Of a DNA stretch of 20,822 nt, positions 7,204 to 15,218 are shown one piece after another. The translations under genes and the position numbers were made by a program. The stretch comes from a virus. Each line of letters opens with the position of its first letter. The first letter of the stretch is position 1. The notes beneath the pieces were generated by a model, which saw nothing but the letters and a program-made list of their open reading frames with translations, searched no databases and had not been told where the DNA came from. Location of the stretch: IMG/VR virus record IMGVR_UViG_3300032753_000204, positions 1-20,822 of that record; one strand, written 5' to 3'.

Positions 7204-7787
7204 AACTTCACCGCAACGGCTTCAATATCCGCCGAAAGGATTTGACCATAGGTGCGGAACTTTCCATATCCGATGGGGATCGGCGTCCCTGCTTTCGTCG
7301 TGTTCTGAGGCGCACCCAGATAGAGGCTGCCATTCGGATCATTGATCCCCGAAGGTGGTGCTGGGGACATCATCGACATGATGCCACCGAGAACCATCAT
7401 GGCTCCCATGGCTCCCAAGGCCAGAGCGGTTGTTCCGCCAATGAGAGACCCAGCTCCCATTCCAATGGGTCCCAGCGCCACGGCGGCGGCGACCAGGACG
7501 ACGCCCATGATGATCTGGAAGAAGCCACCTCCTCCACCTGCACCACCGAGGGCGGGCATGATGTGAATCTCCGACTCATCGTCTCGAAGGGTCCGACACA
7601 AGTCCTGTTGGGTATTGAAACCGATGACGGCCACTCGGATACGCCCCCGTCCTGGTGTTGGATGAAGGGCTCGACCTGTCACGACACAGGCAGCTTCGAT
7701 GGCCTCCTTGACGGAATTCACTGCAAGTTCAAGGTCAGTCGTCACGAGCTTTTTCAGCATTCCGTGAAAGATGATCTTACGCTTCAT
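7200..7787 (-). CDS. I: Tail assembly protein (lambda I-like)
   Basis: This 195-residue protein has the layout of lambda gpI. A ubiquitin-like N-terminal part contains 'LRDDESEIHIMPALGG'. A glycine-rich turn and a hydrophobic Ala/Gly/Met segment (about 88-140) follow, and the C-terminus has 'GIPIGYG'-type residues ('TPIPIGYGKFRTYGQILSA'). gpI is needed for tail tip assembly and is thought to be cleaved or released. The gene lies between the JAMM protein (11-nt overlap) and J (4-nt overlap), the lambda order. A CTTCTGGAG motif sits 12 nt before the ATG, inside the preceding gene's coding sequence. Confidence 0.9.
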   Translation of the reverse strand: MKRKIIFHGMLKKLVTTDLELAVNSVKEAIEAACVVTGRALHPTPGRGRIRVAVIGFNTQQDLCRTLRDDESEIHIMPALGGAGGGGGFFQIIMGVVLVAAAVALGPIGMGAGSLIGGTTALALGAMGAMMVLGGIMSMMSPAPPSGINDPNGSLYLGAPQNTTKAGTPIPIGYGKFRTYGQILSADIEAVAVKL

Positions 7788-8097
7788 CTTTGGTCACCAC
7801 TCCAGAAGGAGAGACACGATAACATGATACTCCATCAAGTCCAACAATGTAGTGTGCCAATTCGGGCCACATCTTGAAGGTCTCATAGTCTTCTGCTGAG
7901 AGGTTACTAGTAAGGCCAGGATGTGTGTGGAATGATGCTTGAGTCTGGTCCTCATACTTCAACATGTCCTCTGCTCGAACGAGGAAACCCAGTTGAGGAT
8001 CATTTGCGATGTTCTCCAGCTCCACGACAGTCCCATCCTTCAAGATGAGTCCCACACGTTCAAGACCTTCCTGGGCGTAGAAATCAGTTAGATCCAT
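7777..8097 (-). CDS. JAMM/MPN-domain tail protein (N-domain counterpart of lambda K)
   Basis: This 106-residue protein carries a JAMM metalloprotease signature: Glu13 in 'LERVGLIL', then His57, His59, Ser67 and Asp70 in 'SFHTHPGLTSNLSAEDYE' (H-x-H-x7-S-x2-D). The family cleaves isopeptide or related bonds using zinc. In lambda gpK a JAMM domain precedes an NlpC/P60 domain in one polypeptide. Here it is a separate gene located downstream of the NlpC gene, overlapping it by 14 nt. All expected metal ligands are present, so it is probably active in tail tip maturation or cell wall entry. Confidence 0.9.
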   Translation of the reverse strand: MDLTDFYAQEGLERVGLILKDGTVVELENIANDPQLGFLVRAEDMLKYEDQTQASFHTHPGLTSNLSAEDYETFKMWPELAHYIVGLDGVSCYRVSPSGVVTKDEA

Positions 8098-8569
8098 TGG
8101 CCTTCTCCAACATTGCCCGCTTGTGAGGAGGCAGGAGTTGCATCAGATCCAAGATCTCTGGTCCCTTGGTGACCTTGGGGACATCCTTGTGTCTCAGGAC
8201 GGCTACTGTGTTGTTCCGCCACAGACCTGAGTAAGGTGTGACCTCTGAGAACCGATTGACGGCATGATGAAGGATCATATTGTTCCCAAGATAGACTGCG
8301 GCATGACAGGCCACGGGGGCAGCCATTGCAATGAGGAAACCATCTGCTGGCAGCCAGTCTTTTGGGTGACAGTCGATTACCCTGAAGCCCTCTTCATAGA
8401 AGTGATCCATGTAGAGGTTCATTCCCAGGTTCCACCAGTTATCTGGGCGAGCAATGTTCCTTATGTTGATATCAAAGTTGTCTTTGTAGAAGTCCCTTGC
8501 CAGACTGAAGCAGTCCTGCACTCCATGATTAAAGGGACGACCGATCAGGTGTTGGTATTTTAGGTCCAT
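8084..8569 (-). CDS. NlpC/P60-family tail peptidase (C-domain counterpart of lambda K)
   Basis: This 161-residue protein matches tail-associated NlpC/P60 cysteine peptidases. The motif 'FNHGVQDCFSLARDFY' holds catalytic Cys20. The middle has 'DWLPADGFLIAM', and 'CHAAVYLGNNMILHH' supplies His89 and a probable third polar residue, His101. These enzymes cut peptidoglycan stem peptides, probably during DNA entry, or process tail proteins. It follows the L-like gene with almost no spacing (stop and start adjoin at 8569) and has only a weak ribosome binding site, suggesting translational coupling. The C-terminal ~40 residues are probably a helical extension. Confidence 0.9.
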   Translation of the reverse strand: MDLKYQHLIGRPFNHGVQDCFSLARDFYKDNFDINIRNIARPDNWWNLGMNLYMDHFYEEGFRVIDCHPKDWLPADGFLIAMAAPVACHAAVYLGNNMILHHAVNRFSEVTPYSGLWRNNTVAVLRHKDVPKVTKGPEILDLMQLLPPHKRAMLEKANGSN

Positions 8570-9684
8570 CAGTAGTTCACCGTGGGGAAGTCTGGAGCGA
8601 CGAAGAGTCGCGCAGGAATGTTGAAGTTCGGTCCATCAATGTCCTCCCGCATTTCGAAAGTGACGATGGTGTTCGTCACTGTGGCTATTCGGGAGATGCG
8701 CCAGCTTTGTTGAACATAGATCGGCAGATCATTCAGGATATTGATGCCCAGGACTCGGTATCTGAGAACGGTCGCTGCCTCGAGTGTTCCAGCAAGGATG
8801 AACGAGCTGAAGATGCCCAAGGGGTTCATCACTGTCATCTGAGGTCGAGAGACTTCACCCTCGGAGCTGTTCAAGACACCTGTGAAGTTGATGCCGATGC
8901 CTTCCCAAGTGTTCCCCTGCCAAACGATGGTGTTGTTGCTCTTGAGGTAAAGCTGCGTTCCGTCCGTAAGGATGACCTTGAAGAGTTCGACGACAGCATC
9001 CGCTGTCATCTGATCAGCGTCCACCAAGTGGGAGACTGGGAAGCTATGTGGGCTGTTCAGCAACCAAGCAGAGCTGGTGAAGGGAGCCATCTGTTCGGCG
9101 AGATAGACAAGGCTCTCATGGATAACCGTGGCTGAGGATGTGAAAGTCCCCAGGTTATTGATCCCATATAGAGCCGCGCCTTGCGCCAAAGTGCCCACAC
9201 TGGTGAGATCATAGAGGGTGTCACCTGCGATGACTGTCACACCATGGTAGACCGCAGCCGCGCTGGTGAATGTCCCAAGAGATTCCGCTCCTGAGATGAC
9301 CTCTCCCTGAGTGACGTTGAGGACTATCCCGAAGCTTCCCAATTGAGAAGCCCCTGTCAGGGCATTGCCTTCCTCGGCTACGTCGGAGCTGATGAAGGCC
9401 CCGATAGTCTGATTCCCAGTCAGCACAAGTGCGGCCTTCAGCGAAGCACTGCTGATGAAAGCCCCAATGACTGACGCGCCGTTGATCACTTCGGAGGCTG
9501 CCGACACTGTCCCCGAGGAAACAAAGACAGCGAAGGCTCCTGAACCAGAGAGGGTATTTCCTAACTGGACCGTCCCACTGCTGGTGAAGGCAGAGATGGT
9601 CGAAGCCCCCGTAATGTTGTCAGAGGTCCCTGAACTCCCCAGAGAGCTTAGAGGCTTCGAACTTAGAGGGGAGTTACCCAGCAT
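8569..9684 (-). CDS. Minor tail protein (lambda L-like) with N-terminal tandem repeats
   Basis: This 371-residue protein is a fusion-like design. Residues ~218-371 resemble lambda gpL-type tail proteins ('LFKVILTDGTQLYLKSNN', 'WEGIGINFTGVLNSSEGEVS', 'EMREDIDGPNFNIPARLF'). Residues ~10-215 consist of about nine or ten imperfect ~21-residue repeats with consensus '(T/S)GAxxIGxFxSSxxVxxGxxL', for example 'TGASTISAFTSSGTVQLGNT' and 'NGASVIGAFISSASLKAALV'. Such Gly/Ser/Val repeats predict a beta solenoid or a chain of short beta hairpins. The gene follows the M-like gene with a TAATG overlap, and GGAG lies before its ATG. In lambda, gpL has no such repeat region. Confidence 0.82.
   Translation of the reverse strand: MLGNSPLSSKPLSSLGSSGTSDNITGASTISAFTSSGTVQLGNTLSGSGAFAVFVSSGTVSAASEVINGASVIGAFISSASLKAALVLTGNQTIGAFISSDVAEEGNALTGASQLGSFGIVLNVTQGEVISGAESLGTFTSAAAVYHGVTVIAGDTLYDLTSVGTLAQGAALYGINNLGTFTSSATVIHESLVYLAEQMAPFTSSAWLLNSPHSFPVSHLVDADQMTADAVVELFKVILTDGTQLYLKSNNTIVWQGNTWEGIGINFTGVLNSSEGEVSRPQMTVMNPLGIFSSFILAGTLEAATVLRYRVLGINILNDLPIYVQQSWRISRIATVTNTIVTFEMREDIDGPNFNIPARLFVAPDFPTVNY
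9052..9657 (-). repeat. Tandem ~21-residue coding repeats
   Basis: The N-terminal half of the L-like gene encodes repeated units with consensus GAxxIGxFxSSxxV. The neighbouring units 'VIGAFISS' and 'TIGAFISS' are also similar at DNA level (near 9395-9420 and 9455-9480 on the plus strand). Other units have diverged in nucleotide sequence while keeping the protein pattern. The limits are approximate. Confidence 0.7.
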
Positions 9685-10070
9685 TAGGGTTGCTCCATCA
9701 GGTCAATGGTGAAGTCCTCGACCATGCCGTTTCCGCTGGCGATGCCTTTGGGAACCTGGAGGGGTTTGAAGAACTTGACGGTGACTGATCCCCAAGCCGG
9801 GTGAATATAGAGGAAGTTCTGGGACAACCGATGTGTTTGGTAGAAGGTCTCAAGCGCACCCAGGTTGTCATCGTACTGATTGGTCGTTATGTCCAAGGTT
9901 CCATCAGTGTTGACGTAGTATTTGAACCCTTTGAAGTACAACCTGAATACTCTCTGATCTGGAGCTGTCGGAGGCGCAGCAAAGGTATAGCCTTTTCCAA
10001 ACTGAATTCGTGTAGACGAGTCTGGATACTGTGTCTCAAACAGGTGCTTCATCCACTGGAAGGTGTCCAT
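9684..10070 (-). CDS. Minor tail protein (lambda M-like)
   Basis: This 128-residue protein has the gpM pattern: an N-terminal 'FQWMKHL', then 'TRIQFGKGYTFAAPPTAP' (family 'FGDGYxQ'), a strand 'QRVFRLYFKGFKYY', 'LETFYQTHR', and a C-terminal 'VTVKFFKPLQVPKG' ending in 'VEDFTIDLMEQP'. In lambda gpM joins the tail tip baseplate. It lies directly after the tape measure gene (3-nt gap, AAGG 8 nt before the ATG) and overlaps the L-like gene by TAATG, matching the H-M-L order. Confidence 0.85.
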   Translation of the reverse strand: MDTFQWMKHLFETQYPDSSTRIQFGKGYTFAAPPTAPDQRVFRLYFKGFKYYVNTDGTLDITTNQYDDNLGALETFYQTHRLSQNFLYIHPAWGSVTVKFFKPLQVPKGIASGNGMVEDFTIDLMEQP

Positions 10071-10073
10071 AAT

Positions 10074-13000
10074 TTAAGCCTTACCTAGAGCGACGGATTT
10101 GATCAACTGCTTCGTCTGTCCACCTCGGAGAATGTCGTCACTGATCGTGGCAATGACATCCTTCGGCCCAAGAGTCGGCTTCTGATCGGGAGCTACGACC
10201 CAGACATGCACGTTGTTGTCTGTCCCCGCCTTGTTGGAATTGGCGGGCATCGCGCTCGAAGACTGGGACTGCGCCCGATTTCCCATGGCGTTGAGACCGT
10301 TGATGGTGCTGGCACCAAGAAGGTTGACCGTGGATTGTCTGAGGACAGCTTCCCCTGGTTGAAGCAGGAAAGGTACGGAATCCCTGGTGGGCGTCGGAGC
10401 AAAACCATCAGCAGCCCGACGTAGACCTCGGAAGTGGTCTGAGACGATGCCGCCTTGTGCCCAGGCACCCATTCCTTGTGGAAGCCAAGCTGCCCCCAAA
10501 CCTGTTGTAGGTGTCTGAGTAGCAGCCGCAAGTGGGTCAGCACCAAAGCCTCCGAGGTAGAAGCTGCCAGCGGTGCCGAGCATCTTGAACATGCTCATGG
10601 CCATTTGATTGGAGGCCATCTGCGTCAAGGATTGGAGGATGCTCTGTACCATTGAGGTGAAGGCTTGCCTCACGGTCCCTGAACCTGTCATGACCTTCTG
10701 ACTGAAGGTCGAGAAGGCATTCCCTGCCGTGGTGAGCGTCCCTGTGACATCAGTTCGGAGGGTCTGCATAGACGAGCCTGTCATCCCAGACTTGTCCAAC
10801 CAGTCGCCGAAACCTGCGGTTACCGCTCCTCCATAAGTTTTCTCTTCCTTGATCTTCTCCTCAGTGTCCTTCCTCTGTGCTGCAAGCTTCAGAAGGTTCT
10901 CTTCCTCCTTGGCGATCTTCTTGTCGTTGTCGGCAATGTCTTTCTTGGCCTGAAGAATTGTTTCCTCAGCCTTCGCAAGCTGGTCGGAATTAACCTGGGT
11001 TTGCCCAGACTCTCCTCCCCATTGAAGAGTGATCAGGTCTCCTTTTGCCTTGGCAAGCGCGTCTTGGAGAGCTTCCGCATCCTTACGATATTGGGCAAGC
11101 TGCCCTTGGCCTCCCCTCATCTCAGCATCACTGAGGGCCAGAGTATCAGGACCATCAATGCGCTTCTGGATCTTCTGAGCCTGGAAAGCTGCGAAGGGGT
11201 CGCTGCTGTAATTGCTCCGAGCCTTTGCGAGAGCGAGCTTGTCATCCGTTAAGGTCTTATCCGCAGCGGCCTTTAGTTGCTCGGTGTTGTCCGCAGCCTG
11301 GGCATCCTGTTCGGCGATCCGGCTCTTTCCAAGCTTGGCACTCTCAGCCCAGCTCTTCATAAGCCTATCCGTCAAAGCGTGATGTTCCTGAAGAGCTTCC
11401 CACTGAGTCTTGACGAATATTTGATCAAACTGCATCTGAACAGTGGCCTTCTCCTTGTTGATCTCGTCCTGCTTGGCACCGTTCTTCCGAGCGTCGTCTT
11501 CCGCCTTCTTGAGGCTCAAAGCCTCCTGAGCCGAGAGGTTCGTCAGCAGTTCCTGATTGATCCTGCTGAGACTCTCATCAGTCTGATTCCCCGACTTGTC
11601 ATTGTACTTGGCCTTGATGGCTGTCTCTTGAGCCTTCAGCCACCTAAGCTGATACTCAATGACCCGAACACCGGCCTTGGCCATTGCGTCCTGAAGGTCG
11701 TTGAGCTGCTTGTCGAGATCGGCTCGAGCTGCTTGCATGTCCCTGAAGGCCTGACCTTCTCCGAATTTCTCCTTGATGGCATTAGCATTCAGCTCGGTGG
11801 AATTCAGCGCCTCCGAGAGTATTGCCGCCTTCTGCTCGTCAGTCTTACCTTCAACCTTCAGTTTGTCATGAGTTTCCCCAACCTTAAGCTGGGCTGCGGT
11901 GACGGCTGCACGGGAGGCGGTTTCTTTTGGGTCAACTGCTTTTGCAGTTTCCTCACGAATATAGGCAAGCTGGCTCCTCCAGTCCTGAAGGGACTTGACA
12001 ATGTCCGCCAGTTCTTTTTTGGCTGCGGCGAGCTGTTCGGGGTTCAAACCTGTTGGGATCATGTCAGGGCCGAAGTTCTTCTTCCGTCCGCTGATCAGAT
12101 CCTCAAGTTCAAGCTTACGTTCGCCACCTGCTTGGATTTGGGCTCTGAGACCTTGCTCCCCCAGACCCTTTAGATTGTTCGCCCAGTCACTTTGAGAAGC
12201 TTCCCGAAGCTTCAGCAGCGCATCAGCAAAGCCCTTCGTTGAATTGGTGCTCGCGTCAATGTATTTCGCAAGGTCTTTGAACTGCTCGAGAAGCGCATCC
12301 CTAGTCTTAGCAGAGTCCTTAAGCTCTCCAGCTTCAGCCAGTTTCTTAATGGCCTCATCAATCTGATTGACCATATCGTGGCTTTGTCTGGCCGCGCCTT
12401 CAAACTTACTTGTTGCTGCCTGGGCATCATCAGCGGCCTGTTTCTGAGCCGTGCCGTATTTTTCCCAGAGGATTGTAGCCCCGCCAACAGCCGCCCCGAG
12501 GGCAAGGACCGCAATGCCAAGAGGCGTAACAGCGAATTCAGCGAAGGCCACCGCGAGTCCCTTCACAAGTTTGGATAGACTTGCAATAGTTCCAGCAGCT
12601 ATGATTGCCCCAATAACTGTGGCGACACTTCCAAGGACATCCTTGAACTGAACTACGGACTTAATTCCCTCGGAGATGTTCTTTATCAGACTCGTCAGGC
12701 CGTCCTGCATTGGCTTGAAGGAAGCATCTCCCAACAGGCCCAAGTTGCTCCCCAGGTTTGAGAGTGCGTAGGACAGCGACTGGGTCTGGGTCTCGGCAGC
12801 CTTGGCAGCCGAACCACTCTCGCCCAGTACCTTTGACAGGCGCTCCGCATCTCCCAATTGACGCACCATCGCGTCGAACATGTGACCAGATCGGGCGTCG
12901 AAAGCCCTGATGGCATTGTCCGCCGTGAACCCTGCGTCAGCAAGGTTCTTCAAAGTCTGGATGAGGCCATCCCCTTTGAGGTCGATCTGCTCAACGCTGA

Positions 13001-14507
13001 TGCCGAGCCTCGAGAGTTCTTTCTGGAAGTTCGCCGAAGGGTCTTGAAGCTCTTGGATCAGCTTGCGGCTTCCAGTTCCCAACATGGACCCGGAGCGGAT
13101 GCCAGACTCGGCAGCCATGGTCATGGCTACCGTCATTTCCTTCATGCTGATCCCGGCGTCCGCTGCCTCCTGGGACACATACTGCAAAGCAGTCCCCATC
13201 TCAGCGGTGCTCAACTTGGTTTTCAAGGAGGCATTCGTCAGCAGATCGCCAATCTGACCATACTGGTCAGACCTGAAGCCAAACACCATTCCAAGGTGCG
13301 TGAGCATATCCGTGGCTTCTTGGAGAGGAGCCCCGGTTGCTTGAGCATAGGTGATGACCGCGCCTAATGACTCCTTAACCTGATCGGCTGTGAAGCCCAC
13401 CTTGGTGAACATCGTCGCTGAGTCCGCGACCTCTGTGGCGCTGAACTTGGACCCAGCGGCTGCCTCGGCGATGCTTGTCCTGAACTGCGCCATCTCGGTA
13501 TTGGAAGCACCGGTGGTTGCCCTGAGATTCGTGAGCGCCTTCTCCAGATCCGTCGCTGCGCTGAACATCTCCTTAAGGCCTGCTACCGCGCCAAAGAGAA
13601 CGCCCGTCTCCATCGCAAAGGCCCCGGTGAGCAGCATCATGTCTGCACCACCGTTCGAAGACATCATGGCCTGCCTATTGGCAATCCTCGACTCAGCATT
13701 CCTCTGAGGAGCAGTCCTCTGCTGTTCAGCCCGAGCTTGGGCACGAGCCTCTGCTTCCTGTTCCCGCTTGAAACGAGCTTCCATGGTAGCGTCAGCGACA
13801 ACCGACCTGTTGTCGCTGATCAGTTTAGCCGCTTGGTTTTTTAAGTTATTGATCTCATCTTGGAGGGCTTTTTTCTCGACATTGAGTGCAAGTCTCCCAG
13901 CCTGATCTTGCGTCATTTCATAATGCGAAGGACCTTCGTTGATACCAAGGTTCTTATTCCAAGAGGCCTGTGCCTTGTCCTGGTGCTCCTTCAGAGCCCT
14001 CGCTTTCTCATCCTCGATCTTCTGAAGGGCTAAAGCAGCTTGAGCTTGGGCGCGAGCCTCCTCGTCTGCCTTCCTCTGCTCCTGAAGGCGGGTGTTCTTG
14101 ACAATGCTCGCAGCCCTTCCGACCTCGCTCAGTGAGCTGAAGCTTGAGGCACTGAGGGTTGACATCTCCTTGCGGATCTTGTCCGCGACCTTGGAGAATT
14201 CCTCGAAGACCTGGGCTGCTCCTTCAGCTCCGCTCTTTTGAAGACCGCTTCGGAGGGCTGTGAAGACCTCCTGAAATTGCCCCATGTTTCCTGAGAAGCC
14301 ATTGTCCTTGAAGGCTTTGGCCATTGCTCTTTCAATGGTGTTGATCTGCTGAAGGATCTTCTCCGTCTTCACAGAATCATCACCTAGAACAACAGCCTTC
14401 TTTAGATCCTCACCAAGCTCTTGGATTCGACTTTCGAGCTTATCCAAAGCTTCAAGCATCTGGTCAGTGTTAAGGTAACCATCTAGGACAATTTCACTCT
14501 CAGACAT
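10074..14507 (-). CDS. Tail tape measure protein
   Basis: This 1477-residue protein sets tail length and is probably ejected to help DNA cross the envelope. Residues ~140-280 and ~700-1250 are Ala/Lys/Glu/Gln-rich and predict long coiled coils. About 310-560 is the TP901-type tape measure core ('DLEKALTNLRATTGAS', 'MTVAMTMAAESGIRSGSMLG'). About 625-680 is strongly hydrophobic and may insert in the inner membrane. Near 1290-1340, 'RQAFTSMVQSILQSLTQMAS' resembles the lambda gpH C-terminal region, followed by a 'RDSVPFLLQPGEAVLRQS' motif common in tape measures. The ATG overlaps the GT stop (TAATG), with GGAGG upstream. The length suggests a tail of roughly 200 nm by the usual scaling of about 0.15 nm per residue. 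Confidence 0.96.
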   Translation of the reverse strand: MSESEIVLDGYLNTDQMLEALDKLESRIQELGEDLKKAVVLGDDSVKTEKILQQINTIERAMAKAFKDNGFSGNMGQFQEVFTALRSGLQKSGAEGAAQVFEEFSKVADKIRKEMSTLSASSFSSLSEVGRAASIVKNTRLQEQRKADEEARAQAQAALALQKIEDEKARALKEHQDKAQASWNKNLGINEGPSHYEMTQDQAGRLALNVEKKALQDEINNLKNQAAKLISDNRSVVADATMEARFKREQEAEARAQARAEQQRTAPQRNAESRIANRQAMMSSNGGADMMLLTGAFAMETGVLFGAVAGLKEMFSAATDLEKALTNLRATTGASNTEMAQFRTSIAEAAAGSKFSATEVADSATMFTKVGFTADQVKESLGAVITYAQATGAPLQEATDMLTHLGMVFGFRSDQYGQIGDLLTNASLKTKLSTAEMGTALQYVSQEAADAGISMKEMTVAMTMAAESGIRSGSMLGTGSRKLIQELQDPSANFQKELSRLGISVEQIDLKGDGLIQTLKNLADAGFTADNAIRAFDARSGHMFDAMVRQLGDAERLSKVLGESGSAAKAAETQTQSLSYALSNLGSNLGLLGDASFKPMQDGLTSLIKNISEGIKSVVQFKDVLGSVATVIGAIIAAGTIASLSKLVKGLAVAFAEFAVTPLGIAVLALGAAVGGATILWEKYGTAQKQAADDAQAATSKFEGAARQSHDMVNQIDEAIKKLAEAGELKDSAKTRDALLEQFKDLAKYIDASTNSTKGFADALLKLREASQSDWANNLKGLGEQGLRAQIQAGGERKLELEDLISGRKKNFGPDMIPTGLNPEQLAAAKKELADIVKSLQDWRSQLAYIREETAKAVDPKETASRAAVTAAQLKVGETHDKLKVEGKTDEQKAAILSEALNSTELNANAIKEKFGEGQAFRDMQAARADLDKQLNDLQDAMAKAGVRVIEYQLRWLKAQETAIKAKYNDKSGNQTDESLSRINQELLTNLSAQEALSLKKAEDDARKNGAKQDEINKEKATVQMQFDQIFVKTQWEALQEHHALTDRLMKSWAESAKLGKSRIAEQDAQAADNTEQLKAAADKTLTDDKLALAKARSNYSSDPFAAFQAQKIQKRIDGPDTLALSDAEMRGGQGQLAQYRKDAEALQDALAKAKGDLITLQWGGESGQTQVNSDQLAKAEETILQAKKDIADNDKKIAKEEENLLKLAAQRKDTEEKIKEEKTYGGAVTAGFGDWLDKSGMTGSSMQTLRTDVTGTLTTAGNAFSTFSQKVMTGSGTVRQAFTSMVQSILQSLTQMASNQMAMSMFKMLGTAGSFYLGGFGADPLAAATQTPTTGLGAAWLPQGMGAWAQGGIVSDHFRGLRRAADGFAPTPTRDSVPFLLQPGEAVLRQSTVNLLGASTINGLNAMGNRAQSQSSSAMPANSNKAGTDNNVHVWVVAPDQKPTLGPKDVIATISDDILRGGQTKQLIKSVALGKA

Positions 14508-15126
14508 TATGCAACCCCTCCGAGTACAGCATTGAATTGCATAGAGGCTTCAAGGAAGTTTCCAGGAGTCTTCTGCTCAGGAGCATCTCCACCACCAAGT
14601 GCGAGGCTAATTACCTTAGCCAACGTGCTGTAGTCTTGGACAAACTTGCAGTGCATGAAACCCACCTTCAACCTCATCTGTGCTTTGAGATCTTCGGAAC
14701 TGTTGGACCAAAATACTTCAGTCAACTTGCTGGGTACTACCTCGAAGGCCCAGCAGAGACCGTCCTCAAAGCTTAACCCGCTGACCCAGTCAACGAATAT
14801 GCCTCCAATTGCGACTGAATCCTTTTTGTCTGCGCTACTGCCTTGGTAGCGCGGCGCAAGAAAAAATCCAGGATGTGGGTCTGCGCCCAATCGATCAGGA
14901 CCTCGGACTGCTCCAAGGTCAGGCTCTCGAGGCTCGGGGCCTCACCAACAGGGTTCCCACGGGCGTCCCGTTTCATGAGAAGCTTCGTCAGAAGCTCATC
15001 ACGAACTTCACTGTTGAGTACCATCGTTGGGATGTTGTCCAGATCGGGTACGAGTCGCACCAATTCGGTGAGCAACCCGTAAGACATAAATATCTCGCTG
15101 TCGCCGAGCTTTAATGTGTCAGACAT
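14507..15126 (-). CDS. Tail assembly chaperone GT (-1 frameshift product)
   Basis: The T part is an open frame (127 codons from an internal ATG) in the -1 frame, with no ribosome binding site of its own. It overlaps the G gene and runs to the tape measure start. Slippage at T-TTT-TTC (14866-14860) would join the first 89 residues of G to 117 residues of T, beginning 'LAPRYQGSSADKKDS', giving about 206 residues. A second A-rich site at 14821-14829 could act instead. G/GT pairs are conserved in long-tailed phages. They coat the tape measure and guide tube polymerisation, and the ratio is set by frameshifting. The T part has 'VDWVSGLSFEDGLCWAFEVV', a tail-chaperone-like segment. Confidence 0.82.
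14773..15126 (-). CDS. Tail assembly chaperone G
   Basis: This 117-residue protein lies between the tail tube and tape measure genes. 'LGDSEIFMSYGLLTELVRLV' and 'LESLTLEQSEVLIDWAQTHI' are family-like helical regions of tail chaperones. The C-terminal 28 residues lie in the overlap with the T frame. The ribosome binding site is the extended CTTCTGGAG motif, 12 nt before the ATG. It begins directly at the end of the terminator U-run, so translation of G requires read-through of the terminator or a separate start. The 9-nt motif is perfectly complementary to the loop of the hairpin upstream. Confidence 0.87.
   Translation of the reverse strand: MSDTLKLGDSEIFMSYGLLTELVRLVPDLDNIPTMVLNSEVRDELLTKLLMKRDARGNPVGEAPSLESLTLEQSEVLIDWAQTHILDFFLRRATKAVAQTKRIQSQLEAYSLTGSAG
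14821..14829 (-). other. Second possible slippery site (ACA AAA AGG)
   Basis: On the minus strand the G frame reads ACA-AAA-AGG here. A -1 slip of the AAA tRNA keeps full pairing (AAA to AAA) and continues as AAG GAT in the open T frame. It is weaker than the T-TTT-TTC site because the flanking codon re-pairs imperfectly. It is closer to the G stop, as in many G/GT pairs. Confidence 0.35.
14860..14866 (-). other. Slippery heptamer T-TTT-TTC for -1 frameshift (G to GT)
   Basis: On the minus strand, codons 87-89 of G read GAT-TTT-TTC, so the heptamer T TTT TTC is in the exact X-XXY-YYZ phase for -1 slippage. Both tRNAs can re-pair (TTT, TTT) and the -1 frame is open to the tape measure start. 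The location in the G-T overlap agrees with the family rule. Confidence 0.72.
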
Positions 15127-15149
15127 TTACTAGCAAATCTCCAGAAGAA

Positions 15150-15182
15150 AAACCACGATGGGAGTGTAACCCATCGTGGTTT
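15150..15182 (-). terminator. Rho-independent terminator after the tail tube gene
   Basis: There is a perfect 13-bp stem (15150-15162 with 15170-15182: AAACCACGATGGG / CCCATCGTGGTTT) and a 7-nt loop. On the minus transcript it is followed by a T-rich tract, TTTTTCTTCT counting the last three stem bases. It separates abundant head and tube products from the chaperone and tape measure genes and would reduce, not abolish, downstream transcription. It lies directly before the G ribosome binding site. Confidence 0.88.
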
Positions 15183-15199
15183 CTAAGACAAGGTGTGTG

Positions 15200-15218
15200 G
15201 CTTCTGGAGGAATGCCTT
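15200..15218 (+). repeat. 19-bp inverted copy of the ribosome binding region at 19021-19039
   Basis: The plus-strand sequence GCTTCTGGAGGAATGCCTT is identical to the minus-strand sequence at 19039-19021. Two 19-mers matching by chance in a window of this size are unlikely (rough expectation well below 0.01). The match ends sharply on both sides. It overlaps the loop of the hairpin at 15184-15224. Confidence 0.9.

Noticed and set aside
7149-7877. 242-codon plus-strand open frame with Arg/His-rich product
   Set aside because: It is the reverse complement of genes J, I and the JAMM gene, which show clear family motifs. The composition is typical of a shadow frame.
11277-12173. 298-codon plus-strand open frame opposite the tape measure gene
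   Set aside because: Its Leu/Ser/Val-rich product is what the reverse complement of Lys/Glu/Gln/Ala coiled-coil codons gives. It has no ribosome binding site and lies wholly inside a convincing gene.
14507-14890. Stand-alone 127-residue gene before the tape measure
   Set aside because: It has no ribosome binding site and lies in the -1 frame of G with a canonical slippery site, so it is the T part of GT and not a separate gene.
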